Source of the DNA: a bacterium
GTDB taxonomy: Bacteria > Planctomycetota > B15-G4 > JADJEK01
Direction of reading: 5' to 3'
Length of the DNA stretch: 12,174 bases
Assembly (NCBI GenBank): GCA_030428825.1
Contig: JAUIEL010000136.1
Location: forward strand, 1 to 12,174
Under the pieces are notes generated by a model that made no database searches, was not told the DNA's origin, and worked only from the letters and a program-made list of their open reading frames with translations. Below, one piece after another: positions 1 to 8,609 of the stretch. A program made the position numbers and the translations under genes. Every line of letters begins with the position of its first letter. Positions within the stretch are counted from its first letter, which is position 1.

Positions 1-344
1 GGGTTCAGGACGTCGAGGCCGTGCACCTTGACCTCGACCTCGCCGGTCGCGAGCTCGGCGTTGCGGGTCTCGCCGGGACGGAGCCGGACGGTCCCGCCGA
101 TGGCGACGACCCACTCCGGCTTCACCTTCCGCGCCGTCGCGAGGAGCTCCTCGCCGACCTCGTCGGGGTCGACGACGACCTGGGTGACGCCGAACCGGTC
201 CCGGACGTCGAGGAACAACAGCCCGCCGTGGTCCCGGACCGTGTCGACCCAGCCGTTCAGCACGATGCTGCGGTCGGCGTCGACGCCGCGCAGCTCTCCA
301 CAGGTCACCGTCCGCTTCGGGAAGCCCGCCACAGAGTTCTCCAT
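1..344 (-). CDS. aspS: Aspartyl-tRNA synthetase, N-terminal part (cut by window edge)
   Basis: This cytoplasmic enzyme charges tRNA-Asp with aspartate. Only the first 114 residues are present. They form the N-terminal OB-fold that reads the anticodon: a TCGELR block at residues 14-19, GWVDTVRDHGGLLFLDVRD at 31-49, and TQVVVDP at 54-60. This pattern is standard at the front of bacterial AspRS (the catalytic and GAD domains would lie beyond the left edge). AsnRS is less likely, because TCGEL followed by RDHGGLLF is an AspRS hallmark. I placed the start at the ATG at 344. It lacks a clear ribosome binding site, and a GTG at 332 (codon 5) has GGAG six bases ahead, so it may be the true start. The gene begins 53 nt after the atpC stop on the same strand with no terminator between them, so co-transcription with the atp operon is possible. 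Confidence 0.93.
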   Translation of the reverse strand, partial: MENSVAGFPKRTVTCGELRGVDADRSIVLNGWVDTVRDHGGLLFLDVRDRFGVTQVVVDPDEVGEELLATARKVKPEWVVAIGGTVRLRPGETRNAELATGEVEVKVHGLDVLN

Positions 345-397
345 CCGGACCGAGGACCGGACGCCGGCCCCGCGTCCCTCCCCCGGCGGTGAGTCGG

Positions 398-835
398 TCA
401 GCCCGTCCGGCCCGCGACCTTGAGGCGCGCGATCGCGCGACGCAGCGCGACCTCCGCCCGGACGAAGTCGATGTCGGTCGCGCCGCGCCGCTTCAGGCGC
501 TCCTCGGCGCGACGGCGGGACTCCTCGGCCCGCGCCACATCGATCTCGTCCGCCCGCTCGGCCGAGTCGACGAGGACGCGGACCTGATCGTCCGCGACCT
601 GGAGGAAGCCGGAGCCGATCGCGAGGGCGATCTCCCGGCCGTCCCCGCCGACGATCTTCAGCACGTCGGGGACGAGCGGCGTGACGAGCGGCGCGTGGCC
701 GACCAGCACGCCGAGCATCCCGTCGGCGCCGGGGGCGACGATCGACCGCGCCGGGAGGTCGAACAGGACGCCCTCCGGAGAGACGACCTCCAGGTGGAAC
801 GTCTTGCCGCCGGCCGTGCTCGTGGTCTCCGCCAT
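398..835 (-). CDS. atpC: ATP synthase F1 epsilon subunit
   Basis: The epsilon subunit belongs to the central stalk of F1. It couples gamma to the c-ring and can inhibit ATP hydrolysis. The protein has 145 residues. Residues 12-90 match the N-terminal beta-sandwich (VVSPEGVLFD, APGADGMLGVLVGHAPLV), and residues 92-140 form the charged two-helix C-terminal domain. An IDVARA stretch at 98-103 fits the I/L-D-x-x-R-A motif linked to ATP binding by epsilon in some bacteria. The ATG start has GGGAG about ten bases ahead, and the atpD stop is 22 nt upstream. It is the last atp gene of the operon, with aspS next. Length and domain order are usual for the family. Confidence 0.96.
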   Translation of the reverse strand: MAETTSTAGGKTFHLEVVSPEGVLFDLPARSIVAPGADGMLGVLVGHAPLVTPLVPDVLKIVGGDGREIALAIGSGFLQVADDQVRVLVDSAERADEIDVARAEESRRRAEERLKRRGATDIDFVRAEVALRRAIARLKVAGRTG

Positions 836-857
836 CGTCCGTTCGCTCCCGGGCCGA

Positions 858-2249
858 TCAGCCCTTGTTCGCGTTCTCGACGGCCTCTTCGATCGGGCCG
901 ACCATGTAGAACGCCTGCTCCGGCAGGTCGTCGTACTCGCCGTTGACGAGCCCCTTGAACGACCGGACCGTGTCCTCGACCTTGACGTACTTCCCTTCGA
1001 TGCCCGTGAACTGCTGGGCGACGAAGAACGGCTGCGACAGGAAGCGCTGGATCTTCCGGGCGCGCGCGACGATGTTGCGGTCCTCCTCGGAGAGCTCCTC
1101 CATGCCGAGGATCGCGATGATGTCCTTCAGGTCGTTGTACCGCTGGAGGACCTGCTGGACCTGCCGCGCGACCGAGTAGTGCTCCTCGCCGACGAGGTTC
1201 GGGTCGAGCATGCGCGAGGTCGAACGGAGCGGGTCGACGGCCGGGTAGATCCCGAGCTCGGCGATCGAGCGCTCGAGGCGGATCGTCGAGTCGAGGTGGG
1301 CGAACGTCGCCACCGGCGCCGGGTCGGTGTAGTCGTCGGCCGGCACGTAGATCGCCTGCATCGACGTCACCGAGCCGTCGCTCGTCGAGGTGATCCGCTC
1401 CTGCAGGTTCCCCATCTCCGACGCCATCGTCGGCTGGTAGCCGACCGCCGACGGCATGCGGCCGAGGAGCGCGGACACCTCGGAGCCGGCCTGGACGAAC
1501 CGGAAGATGTTGTCGACGAACAGGAGCACGTCCTGCTTCAGCTCGTCGCGGAAGTGCTCGCACATCGTGAGCGCGGTCAGCGCGACCCGGAGGCGCGCTC
1601 CGGGCGGCTCGTTCATCTGGCCGAAGACGAGCATCGTGTTGTCGATGACGCCCGACTCGGTCATCTCCATGTAGAGGTCGTTCCCCTCGCGGGTCCGCTC
1701 CCCCACGCCGGCGAACGCCGACACGCCCTTGAGCACCGTCGCGACGTTGTTGATCAGCTCCTGGATGAGGACCGTCTTGCCGACGCCGGCGCCCCCGAAC
1801 AGGCCGACCTTGCCGCCCTTCGCGAACGGGCAGAGGAGGTCGATGACCTTGATGCCGGTCGCGAAGACCGTGGTCACGGGCTCCTGCTTGACGAACGACG
1901 GCGACGCCTTGTGGATCGGCGAGGTGGTCGCGCCCTCGAGGTCGCCCTTCCCGTCGAGCGTCTCGCCGAGGAGGTTGAAGAGGCGCCCCTTGCAGGCGTC
2001 CCCGACCGGCACCGAGATCGGCGCGCCGGTGTCCTTCACCGGCATCCCGCGGACCAGGCCGTCCGTCGACGCCATCGCGATGCACCGCGCCACCTCGTCG
2101 CCGAGGTGCTGCGCGACCTCGATCGTGATGTCGATGTCCCGGCCCGCGTCCTCGATCTTCAGGGCGTTGTAGATCGGGGGGAGACCCTCGGCCGGGAACT
2201 TCACGTCCACGACCGGTCCCACGACTTCCAGAACCTTGCCTTCGGCCAC
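858..2249 (-). CDS. atpD: ATP synthase F1 beta subunit (catalytic)
   Basis: The beta subunit carries the catalytic nucleotide site of F1. The protein has 463 residues, the usual length. Visible motifs are the P-loop GGAGVGKT at 152-159, the catalytic glutamate and its arginine in GVGERTREGNDLY (E184, R185), the Walker B-like LFVDNIFRF, and MEELSEED in the C-terminal lever region, the counterpart of the DELSEED loop that pushes gamma. The start is GTG at 2249, preceded by AAGGAG with a seven-base spacer, so the start is well supported. It follows atpG after 66 nt and precedes atpC by 22 nt. The stretch after HLD (STIRLERSIAELGIYPAVDP) departs slightly from the more common ATTVLSR wording, but no key residue is missing. 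Confidence 0.98.
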   Translation of the reverse strand: MAEGKVLEVVGPVVDVKFPAEGLPPIYNALKIEDAGRDIDITIEVAQHLGDEVARCIAMASTDGLVRGMPVKDTGAPISVPVGDACKGRLFNLLGETLDGKGDLEGATTSPIHKASPSFVKQEPVTTVFATGIKVIDLLCPFAKGGKVGLFGGAGVGKTVLIQELINNVATVLKGVSAFAGVGERTREGNDLYMEMTESGVIDNTMLVFGQMNEPPGARLRVALTALTMCEHFRDELKQDVLLFVDNIFRFVQAGSEVSALLGRMPSAVGYQPTMASEMGNLQERITSTSDGSVTSMQAIYVPADDYTDPAPVATFAHLDSTIRLERSIAELGIYPAVDPLRSTSRMLDPNLVGEEHYSVARQVQQVLQRYNDLKDIIAILGMEELSEEDRNIVARARKIQRFLSQPFFVAQQFTGIEGKYVKVEDTVRSFKGLVNGEYDDLPEQAFYMVGPIEEAVENANKG

Positions 2250-2315
2250 CGTCAGACTCCTTCGGCGCGCTTGCTCGCCAGTTCGCTCGGGCTCGTCGTC
2301 ATCGCTTCGTCCGGA

Positions 2316-3185
2316 TCAGCCGTTCAACGCTTCCGCGCCGCCGATGATCTCGAGGAGCTCGTTCGTGATGCCTTCCTGGCGGGCGCGGTTGTACTGCCGC
2401 GTGAGCCCGCCGATCATGTCGTTCGCCGCGTCCGTCGCCGCCTTCATGGCCGCGCGCTTCATCGCCATCTCGGACGCGAGCGCCTCGAGGATGGCGCCGT
2501 ACACCTGCACCTCGAGGTACTTCGGGAGCAGCCGCTCGAAGATCTCCTCGACCGACGGCTCGAAGATGAAGTCGCCGCCCGCGTCCGCGCCCTCGCCGAG
2601 GAGCGCCTCCGCGTCGATCGGGAGGAGCTGGCGGACCTCCGGGACCTGCCGCGCCTGCGACTCGAAGCGCGTCGACGCGAGGTGGAGCTCGGTGATCTCG
2701 CCGTCGACGAACCGCTTCGCGATCGTCTGGACGACGTCCCGCACGCGGACGAACGGGATCTTCTCCATGTTGTCGTCGTACGCCTCGGCCACCTTCGGCG
2801 CCCGATCGCGGAAGTACTGCCCCCCGCGGGCCCCGAACATGAACAGCGCGACGTCCCGCCCGGTCCGCTCCCTCGCGAACGAGGAGATCGCCTTGAAGAC
2901 GTTGCTGTTGTAGGCGCCGCAGAGCCCCTTGTCGGCGGTCACCGCGAGGAGGCCGATCTTCCCGCCCTCCCGCTTCTTCAGCAGCGGGAACTCGTCGGCC
3001 GAGACCTGGTCCGCGAGCCGGCCGACCATCGCCCGGAGGCAGTCGGAGTACGGCCGCGCCCCTTCGGCGCGCTCCTGGAGGCGCTTCAGCTTCGTCGTGG
3101 CGACCATCTCCATCGCGCGAGTGATCTTCGCGATGTTGCCGACGCCACGGATGCGCCCCTTGAGCTCTCGGATTCCCTTGGCCAT
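2316..3185 (-). CDS. atpG: ATP synthase F1 gamma subunit
   Basis: The gamma subunit is the rotating shaft inside the alpha3-beta3 ring. The protein has 289 residues, typical of the family. The N-terminal helix carries the family pattern IRGVGNIAKITRAMEMVATTKL (about residues 12-33). The middle has TADKGLCGAYNSNV (around 103-116). The C-terminal helix has RQYNRARQEGITNELLEIIGGAEAL, which is the gamma signature. No insertion typical of chloroplast or cyanobacterial gamma is seen. The ATG start at 3185 follows the atpA stop by 18 nt. The nearest purine-rich stretch (GAGGAAG) is rather far upstream, so translation may depend on coupling to atpA. The C-terminal wording is the main reason for my weak Planctomycetota guess. 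Confidence 0.97.
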   Translation of the reverse strand: MAKGIRELKGRIRGVGNIAKITRAMEMVATTKLKRLQERAEGARPYSDCLRAMVGRLADQVSADEFPLLKKREGGKIGLLAVTADKGLCGAYNSNVFKAISSFARERTGRDVALFMFGARGGQYFRDRAPKVAEAYDDNMEKIPFVRVRDVVQTIAKRFVDGEITELHLASTRFESQARQVPEVRQLLPIDAEALLGEGADAGGDFIFEPSVEEIFERLLPKYLEVQVYGAILEALASEMAMKRAAMKAATDAANDMIGGLTRQYNRARQEGITNELLEIIGGAEALNG

Positions 3186-3203
3186 ATGGCTGCGCCCGCT
3201 TCC

Positions 3204-4754
<1,551 letters not shown>

Positions 4755-4782
4755 CGAGTGAGACTCCGGGAGATCGTGCGCC

Positions 4783-5325
4783 CTAGCGGGCGCCCTGCAG
4801 GTGCGCCGCGAGGTCGTCGAGCCGCCTCCGGACGCTGCCGTCGAACATGCGCGAGCCGATGAAGATCCGGAGGCCGCCGATCAGGGACGGCTCCACCTCT
4901 TCCTCCAGCTCGACCGACTTGGCCGTCAACTCCTCCAGCTTCGCCTTGACCGACGCGCGCATCGCGTCGTCCATCGGCGCGACCGTCTGGACCCGCGCGA
5001 CGACCACGCCGCGGGCCTCCCGGTCGAGGCGCTGGAACTCCTCGGCGGCCTCGAGGACCACCTCGCTCCTCCCCTTGTCGAGGCAGAGCCCGACGAAGTC
5101 CCGGAGGAGCGGCGTCGCCGACTCGAGGCCGGCGGCGTCGAGGACCTTCTTCTTGGCCGCCGGCGGCAGCCGCGGGTCCTCGAGCGCGGCGACCAGCTCG
5201 GGGGCCCCGCCGAGGAGCCCGTCGAGCTGCTGCAGCTCGGTGAGCACCTCCGCGCGGGAGCCCGCCTTCTCCGCCGCGGCGAAGAGCGCCTTCACGTATC
5301 GGATCGTCGCGATTCCGGCCGTCAT
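4783..5325 (-). CDS. atpH: ATP synthase F1 delta subunit
   Basis: The delta subunit sits on top of F1 and joins the alpha subunits to the peripheral b stalk. The protein has 180 residues, as usual. The N-terminal helical domain holds RYVKALFAAAEKAG (about 9-22), a form of the family's YAKALF opening. The C-terminal part has the delta signature EPSLIGGLRIFIGSRMFDGSVRRRL at about 145-169. It starts with ATG at 5325, only 6 nt after the atpF stop, with AGGG of the preceding TAGGG as a short ribosome binding site, so translation is probably coupled to atpF. It ends with TAG, like atpF, showing that amber is an ordinary stop in this genome. Confidence 0.95.
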   Translation of the reverse strand: MTAGIATIRYVKALFAAAEKAGSRAEVLTELQQLDGLLGGAPELVAALEDPRLPPAAKKKVLDAAGLESATPLLRDFVGLCLDKGRSEVVLEAAEEFQRLDREARGVVVARVQTVAPMDDAMRASVKAKLEELTAKSVELEEEVEPSLIGGLRIFIGSRMFDGSVRRRLDDLAAHLQGAR

Positions 5326-5331
5326 GACGCC

Positions 5332-5859
5332 CTACTTCATCGCCCCGAGGACTTCGTCGGCGAGGCGCTGATGGTCCTCGCCGCTCACCTCGCGCAGGAG
5401 GACCTGCTCGGCGATCCCCTTCGACAGCCGCACCACCTCGGAGCGGATGTCGGAGAGCGCCTGCGTGCGAGCCGCGTCGATGTCGCGGGTGGCGGCCTCG
5501 CGCTCGCGCGTCGCCTCCTCCCGAGCCTTCTCGACGATCTCGTCCGCCTGGCGCTGGGCCATCGCCCGCCCCTCCTCGACCCGCTGCGCGACCTGCTTCT
5601 CCGCGTCGGCGAGCTTCGCCTTGTAGTCGGCGAGCATCTTCGCCGCCTCCTCCTTGGCGTCCTCCGCCGCCTTCACGCTGTCCTCGATCCGCTTCTCGCG
5701 CGCGTCGAGGGCGTCGAGGATCGGGTTCCACGCGAACTTCATCAGCAACGCGAGGAGCACGAGGAAGACGATCAGGGTCAGCATGAACGCGCTCGCGTCG
5801 AAGTCGAGCGGGTTCAGGCTGGCGGACCCCTCCAAGAGGAGGGGAGTCAGGCTCTGCAT
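5332..5859 (-). CDS. atpF: ATP synthase Fo b subunit (peripheral stalk)
   Basis: The b subunit anchors the peripheral stalk in the membrane and reaches up to delta and alpha. The protein has 175 residues. It has a short polar start, one membrane helix at about 25-44 (AFMLTLIVFLVLLALLMKFAW), the NPILDALDAREKRIE elbow typical of b subunits, then a long Ala/Glu/Lys/Arg-rich coiled coil to about residue 160. The ATG at 5859 has GGAG seven bases ahead. The gap from atpE is 41 nt. Only one b gene is present, so the stalk is probably a b homodimer and not the b/b' pair of cyanobacteria and many alphaproteobacteria. Confidence 0.95.
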   Translation of the reverse strand: MQSLTPLLLEGSASLNPLDFDASAFMLTLIVFLVLLALLMKFAWNPILDALDAREKRIEDSVKAAEDAKEEAAKMLADYKAKLADAEKQVAQRVEEGRAMAQRQADEIVEKAREEATREREAATRDIDAARTQALSDIRSEVVRLSKGIAEQVLLREVSGEDHQRLADEVLGAMK

Positions 5860-5900
5860 GGGTCAGCTCCGGGGTTCGGACCGACGAGACGGGTCAGGGA

Positions 5901-6128
5901 TCAGCCGCCGATGAACTTGCCGCCGAGCAGGAGCGCGACGACGATCGCGAAGAGCGTCGCGCCCTCGACCATGCCGGCCGTGATGAGCATGTTCGTGCGG
6001 ATGTCGCCGCCCGCTTCCGGCTGCCGGGCCGTCCCCTCGCACGCGCCCGCGGCGAGGAGGCCGATGCCGATGCCGCCGCCGATGACCGCCAGTCCCGCGC
6101 CAATCGCCGCGCCAGCTCCAAGATCCAT
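5901..6128 (-). CDS. atpE: ATP synthase Fo c subunit, proton type
   Basis: The c subunit forms the membrane ring that turns as ions pass. The protein has 75 residues and two membrane helices (about 8-28 and 47-70) joined by the polar loop ARQPEAGGD. Helix 1 carries the glycine repeat GGGIGIG at 17-23. The ion-binding carboxylate is E55 in MVEGATLF. Residues at the Na+-liganding positions of Ilyobacter-type c subunits (Gln in helix 1; Ser-Thr after Glu) are here I22, G56 and A57, so a proton ring is expected. The start is ATG with the operon's best ribosome binding site, AAAGGAG seven bases ahead, fitting the need for many copies. A 93-nt spacer separates it from atpB. Confidence 0.96.
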   Translation of the reverse strand: MDLGAGAAIGAGLAVIGGGIGIGLLAAGACEGTARQPEAGGDIRTNMLITAGMVEGATLFAIVVALLLGGKFIGG

Positions 6129-6221
6129 GGTCGAACTCCTTTCAGGTCGGGTTTCGTTCCGGGCCGCGATCCGCCGCCGCCCTTCGGTCTTCTGTGATTC
6201 GGTCGTCGCCGCTCCGGTCGC

Positions 6222-7043
6222 TCAGTGCTCCGGGTGCGCCGCCATCTGGACGAACATGATCGAGAGGAAGGTGAAGATGAACGCCTGCAGGAACGCGACG
6301 AGGAGCTCCAGGATGCCGACGAAGATCGACATCGGGAGGATCGCCCCGAAGACGCCCCAGCTCTCGAACATGTAGATCATCCCGAACAGCGACAGGACCA
6401 CGAGGTGGCCGCCGAAGATGTTCGCGAACAGACGGATGGTCAGGGCGATCGGCTTGATGAAGAAGCCGAGGACCTCGACCACGAACAGGATCTCGCGGAT
6501 GACCGGGGGGAGCCCCTTCGGCACGAGGTCGGTCCACATCCCGATCGGGCCGGACGCCTTGATCGCGCACCAGATCATCACCGCGAAGGTCGTCGTCGCC
6601 AGCGCGGAGGTCACCGCGAGGTTCGCCGTCGGGGCGCCCGCGCCCGGGCCGAGCGGCAGGTTCCCGAGGACGTTGACGAACCAGATGAAGAAGAACTGGG
6701 TCAGGAACAGGGGCGCGAACTTCCGCCCCATCTCCTTCCCCATCGTGTCGTAGATCAGCTGGTCGCGGATGAAGAGGACGACCGCCTCGATGACGTTCGG
6801 CGCGCGCCCCTTCGGCGCCCGGCCGTCGCGCAGGTTCCGCGCGGTGTGCCCGGCCCAGAAGAGGAAGAGGATCAGCGCCGCGGCGAGCAGCATCACGAAG
6901 GTGTGGTTCGTGAAGTTCCACGTGATGCCGAACAGGTCGAAGCTGAACCACTTCACGGGCATGAGGTGCCCGAACAGGTCCCCGAAGATCACTTCGGGCC
7001 CGGGGTTCCCGGCGTGCTCGGTCGCTTGCTCGACTGCGCTCAC
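6222..7043 (-). CDS. atpB: ATP synthase Fo a subunit
   Basis: The a subunit forms the two half-channels that load and unload protons on the c-ring. The protein has 273 residues with five or six hydrophobic helices. The essential arginine is R204 in the family block TIRLFANIFGGH (202-213). A second family block, ELLVAFLQAFIFTFLSIMFV, is at 246-265, and FVNVLGNLP at 122-130. The start is GTG at 7043 with GGGGAG six bases ahead, a strong site that decides the start. It follows atpI by 28 nt. The N-terminal stretch contains a run (DLFGHLMPVKWF) seen ahead of the first helix in many bacterial a subunits. Confidence 0.97.
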   Translation of the reverse strand: MSAVEQATEHAGNPGPEVIFGDLFGHLMPVKWFSFDLFGITWNFTNHTFVMLLAAALILFLFWAGHTARNLRDGRAPKGRAPNVIEAVVLFIRDQLIYDTMGKEMGRKFAPLFLTQFFFIWFVNVLGNLPLGPGAGAPTANLAVTSALATTTFAVMIWCAIKASGPIGMWTDLVPKGLPPVIREILFVVEVLGFFIKPIALTIRLFANIFGGHLVVLSLFGMIYMFESWGVFGAILPMSIFVGILELLVAFLQAFIFTFLSIMFVQMAAHPEH

Positions 7044-7071
7044 CTGATTCTCCCCGGCCGCGGGGGGCCGG

Positions 7072-7464
7072 TCATCCGTCCGTCCGTCGTCGAGCGAGCT
7101 CGACGTTCGTCAACACCTCGAGCGCCGCGTATCCGCCGCCGAACCCGGCGAGGAACGCGAGCGGCTCGGCCGCGCCGAGCGCGAACACCGTCCAGACCAG
7201 CACGACGCCTCCGAAGAGGCGGGCGATCGAAGCCCGGAGGAACGCCTCCAGGAAGTCGACCATCCCGGCGTCTCGCCGCCTCGAGAGCAGCCAGAACGCC
7301 ACGCCCTGGACCGTCACCGCGACGCCCGCTCCGAGGAGCGCGCTCGCCGCGGCCTCCGCGCCGGACAGCCCGAAGCCGACCGCCGCGCTCGCGACCGCCA
7401 CCGCGGTCGCTCCGAAGACCCACGCCTTCGGCCGGGGACGCCGCTCGTCGAGCGACGCGGTCAT
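7072..7464 (-). CDS. atpI: AtpI-like membrane protein (ATP synthase subunit I family)
   Basis: This small membrane protein has 130 residues and four predicted membrane helices at about 16-34, 39-60, 80-98 and 101-118, with charged loops (RRRDAG between the second and third). Size, topology and place directly ahead of atpB match the ATP synthase subunit I group, which helps c-ring assembly or Mg2+ supply in species where it was studied. The sequence itself is poorly conserved, so the assignment leans on context. The start ATG lies in a 4-nt ATGA overlap with the atpZ stop, a sign of coupled translation. No strong ribosome binding site is seen. The same frame stays open back to a GTG at 7764, but that part overlaps atpZ and is not used. 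Confidence 0.78.
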   Translation of the reverse strand: MTASLDERRPRPKAWVFGATAVAVASAAVGFGLSGAEAAASALLGAGVAVTVQGVAFWLLSRRRDAGMVDFLEAFLRASIARLFGGVVLVWTVFALGAAEPLAFLAGFGGGYAALEVLTNVELARRRTDG

Positions 7465-7706
7465 CGGACGTCGCCGTCCCGTCGACCGCCCCGGTCCTTC
7501 GGCTTCAGACCGGCGATCAGCCCCACCGACGCGAGGCCGAACCCGAGGAAGAAGCCGACCACCGTGAGCGCCGGCGCGAGGTCGAACTTCCGGTCCAGCC
7601 AGAAGCCCGCCGCCGCTCCGAGGAGGGTGGTGATGACGAAGCGCAGGCCGAGGTCCGCGACCCGAAACGCCTCCGCGAGTCCCGATCGCCGGGGTCCCGC
7701 CACCAC
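7461..7706 (-). CDS. atpZ: AtpZ/AtpI-family small membrane protein, first gene of atp operon
   Basis: This short protein of 81 residues has two membrane helices (about 18-36 and 44-66) and a basic, glycine-rich tail. The pattern GAAAGFWLDRKFDLAPALTVVGFFLGFG fits the AtpZ-type family (putative F0F1-ATPase subunit): a Gly-rich first helix ending in LD, a short loop, then a second Gly-rich helix. Members sit first in atp operons and are thought to help Mg2+/Ca2+ handling or assembly; that role is family knowledge, not seen here. The start is one of two adjacent GTG codons (7706 or 7703), with GGGAG just ahead that suits the second better. An in-frame TGA a few codons upstream rules out a longer protein. 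Confidence 0.8.
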   Translation of the reverse strand: MVAGPRRSGLAEAFRVADLGLRFVITTLLGAAAGFWLDRKFDLAPALTVVGFFLGFGLASVGLIAGLKPKDRGGRRDGDVR

Positions 7707-7793
7707 TCTCCCGTCCGCTCACCCCGCCGCCCGCCGGGGCGCCGAGGGTCTGCTCCGTCCGCACTTCTCTGCCGGACCTGCAAAGGGACGAGG

Positions 7794-7821
7794 ATCATAC
7801 GCCGGGGGAGGGCGGCTTCAA
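7794..7821 (-). promoter_or_regulatory. Sigma70-type promoter of the atp operon
   Basis: Read on the minus strand there is TTGAAG (7821-7816), a 16-base spacer and TATGAT (7799-7794). Against TTGACA and TATAAT this is 4/6 and 5/6 with near-ideal spacing, and it stands out in a very GC-rich stretch. Transcription would start near 7787, giving a leader of about 80 nt before the atpZ GTG. Confidence 0.6.
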
Positions 7822-7948
7822 CGGGGGAGGCGGATCGGATGGTGCGGCATGTTGTCGCGTGGTGGGAAGACCCGAGCGCACTCGTCCCCGGACGGCCCCT
7901 GCCCCACCCGGCTCGTGCGATTCCGCACTCGAATCGCGGCCGGACGGC

Positions 7949-7985
7949 GGAACCATGGGAACCGATCGGGCTCCGATCCTTAGAA
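7949..7985 (+). promoter_or_regulatory. Possible ECF-type promoter or operator ahead of the sigma gene
   Basis: GGAACC occurs twice (7949-7954 and 7958-7963), resembling the GGAAC -35 core used by many ECF sigma factors. The inverted repeat GATCGG-gct-CCGATC (7964-7978) follows. Candidate -10 sites are TCCGAT at 7972 (17-base spacer from the first copy) or TTAGAA at 7980 (16-base spacer from the second). Either would leave a leader of about 25-40 nt before the ATG at 8016 and would suit self-activation. The match is short and could be chance. Confidence 0.27.
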
Positions 7986-8015
7986 AGGAGTCCATCCGGG
8001 CCGCTGGGAGACTCG

Positions 8016-8609
8016 ATGGTCGACATTCCGGACGGAGTCGTCGCTCGCGCGCGCGAGGGGGACGCGGAGGCGTTCCGCTCGCTGCTCGAGGCGTTCGAGA
8101 AGCCGGTGTTCCAGACCGTCCACCGCCTCGTCGGAGGCCGGTACCCGACCGAGGTCGAGGACATCACCCAGGACATCTTCCTGAAGGTCTTCCGATCGCT
8201 GACGAAGTTCGACGAGGACCGAGGAGTGAAGTTCTCGACCTGGATCTACACGTTCGTCAAGAACCACTGCTTCGACGTCCTGAAGAAGCGGCGGCTCCCG
8301 ACGCTCCATCTCGACCCGGGCGGGCCCGAGGACGACGGCGGCCCCCGGCACGATCCGGACGGCGCCGTCGCCCCGCCCCCCCGGGAGGTGCTCGACGGCG
8401 AGCTCCACGACCGGATCGCGGCCGCGGTCGACCGCCTGCCGCACGACCAGCGCCTCGTCTTCGTGCTGCGGGCGTACGAGGGGCTCGACTATCGGGAGAT
8501 CGCCGAGGTGGCCGCGTGCACCGAGGGGACCGTCAAGTCGCGCCTCTATCGAGCCAAAGAGGCCCTGCGAAAGAGCTTGAGACGATACGTCCTCCAGGAG
8601 GAGGCGTGA
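8016..8609 (+). CDS. ECF-type RNA polymerase sigma factor (sigma70 family)
   Basis: This alternative sigma factor directs RNA polymerase to a dedicated set of promoters. The protein has 197 residues. Region 2 spans about 18-93, with the core-binding and -10 recognition block EVEDITQDIFLKVFRSLTKFDEDRGVKFSTWIYTFVKNHCFDVLKK (46-91). A flexible Asp/Gly/Pro-rich linker covers about 94-128. Region 4 spans 130-190, with LPHDQRLVFVLRAYEGLDYREIAEVAACTEGTVKSRLYRAKEALR holding the helix-turn-helix that reads the -35. Regions 1 and 3 are absent, as expected of the ECF group. The ATG at 8016 has GGGAG five bases ahead. The gene overlaps the anti-sigma gene by 4 nt if that gene starts at GTG 8606. Its ECF subgroup and target genes cannot be told from here. 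Confidence 0.93.
   Translation: MVDIPDGVVARAREGDAEAFRSLLEAFEKPVFQTVHRLVGGRYPTEVEDITQDIFLKVFRSLTKFDEDRGVKFSTWIYTFVKNHCFDVLKKRRLPTLHLDPGGPEDDGGPRHDPDGAVAPPPREVLDGELHDRIAAAVDRLPHDQRLVFVLRAYEGLDYREIAEVAACTEGTVKSRLYRAKEALRKSLRRYVLQEEA

Larger units (their letters stand above)
7707..8015. other. Divergent control region between the atp operon and the sigma gene
   Basis: This stretch of about 310 nt holds no gene that I can support. It contains the leader and promoter of the atp operon (minus strand, 7794-7821) and, near its right end, a pair of GGAACC hexamers and a short inverted repeat ahead of the sigma gene. A 66-codon open frame on the minus strand (7795-7995) is Pro/Ser/Arg-rich, has no ribosome binding site and overlaps the promoter, so I do not count it as a gene. 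Confidence 0.7.

Noticed and set aside
7072..7764. A longer AtpI-like protein starting at GTG 7764
   Set aside because: The added 100 residues are Arg/Gly-rich and overlap the whole atpZ gene in another frame; the ATG at 7464 with ATGA overlap is the better start.
7795..7995. A 66-codon minus-strand frame in the divergent control region
   Set aside because: Pro/Ser/Arg-rich, no ribosome binding site, and it overlaps the atp promoter; the composition is not that of a real small protein.
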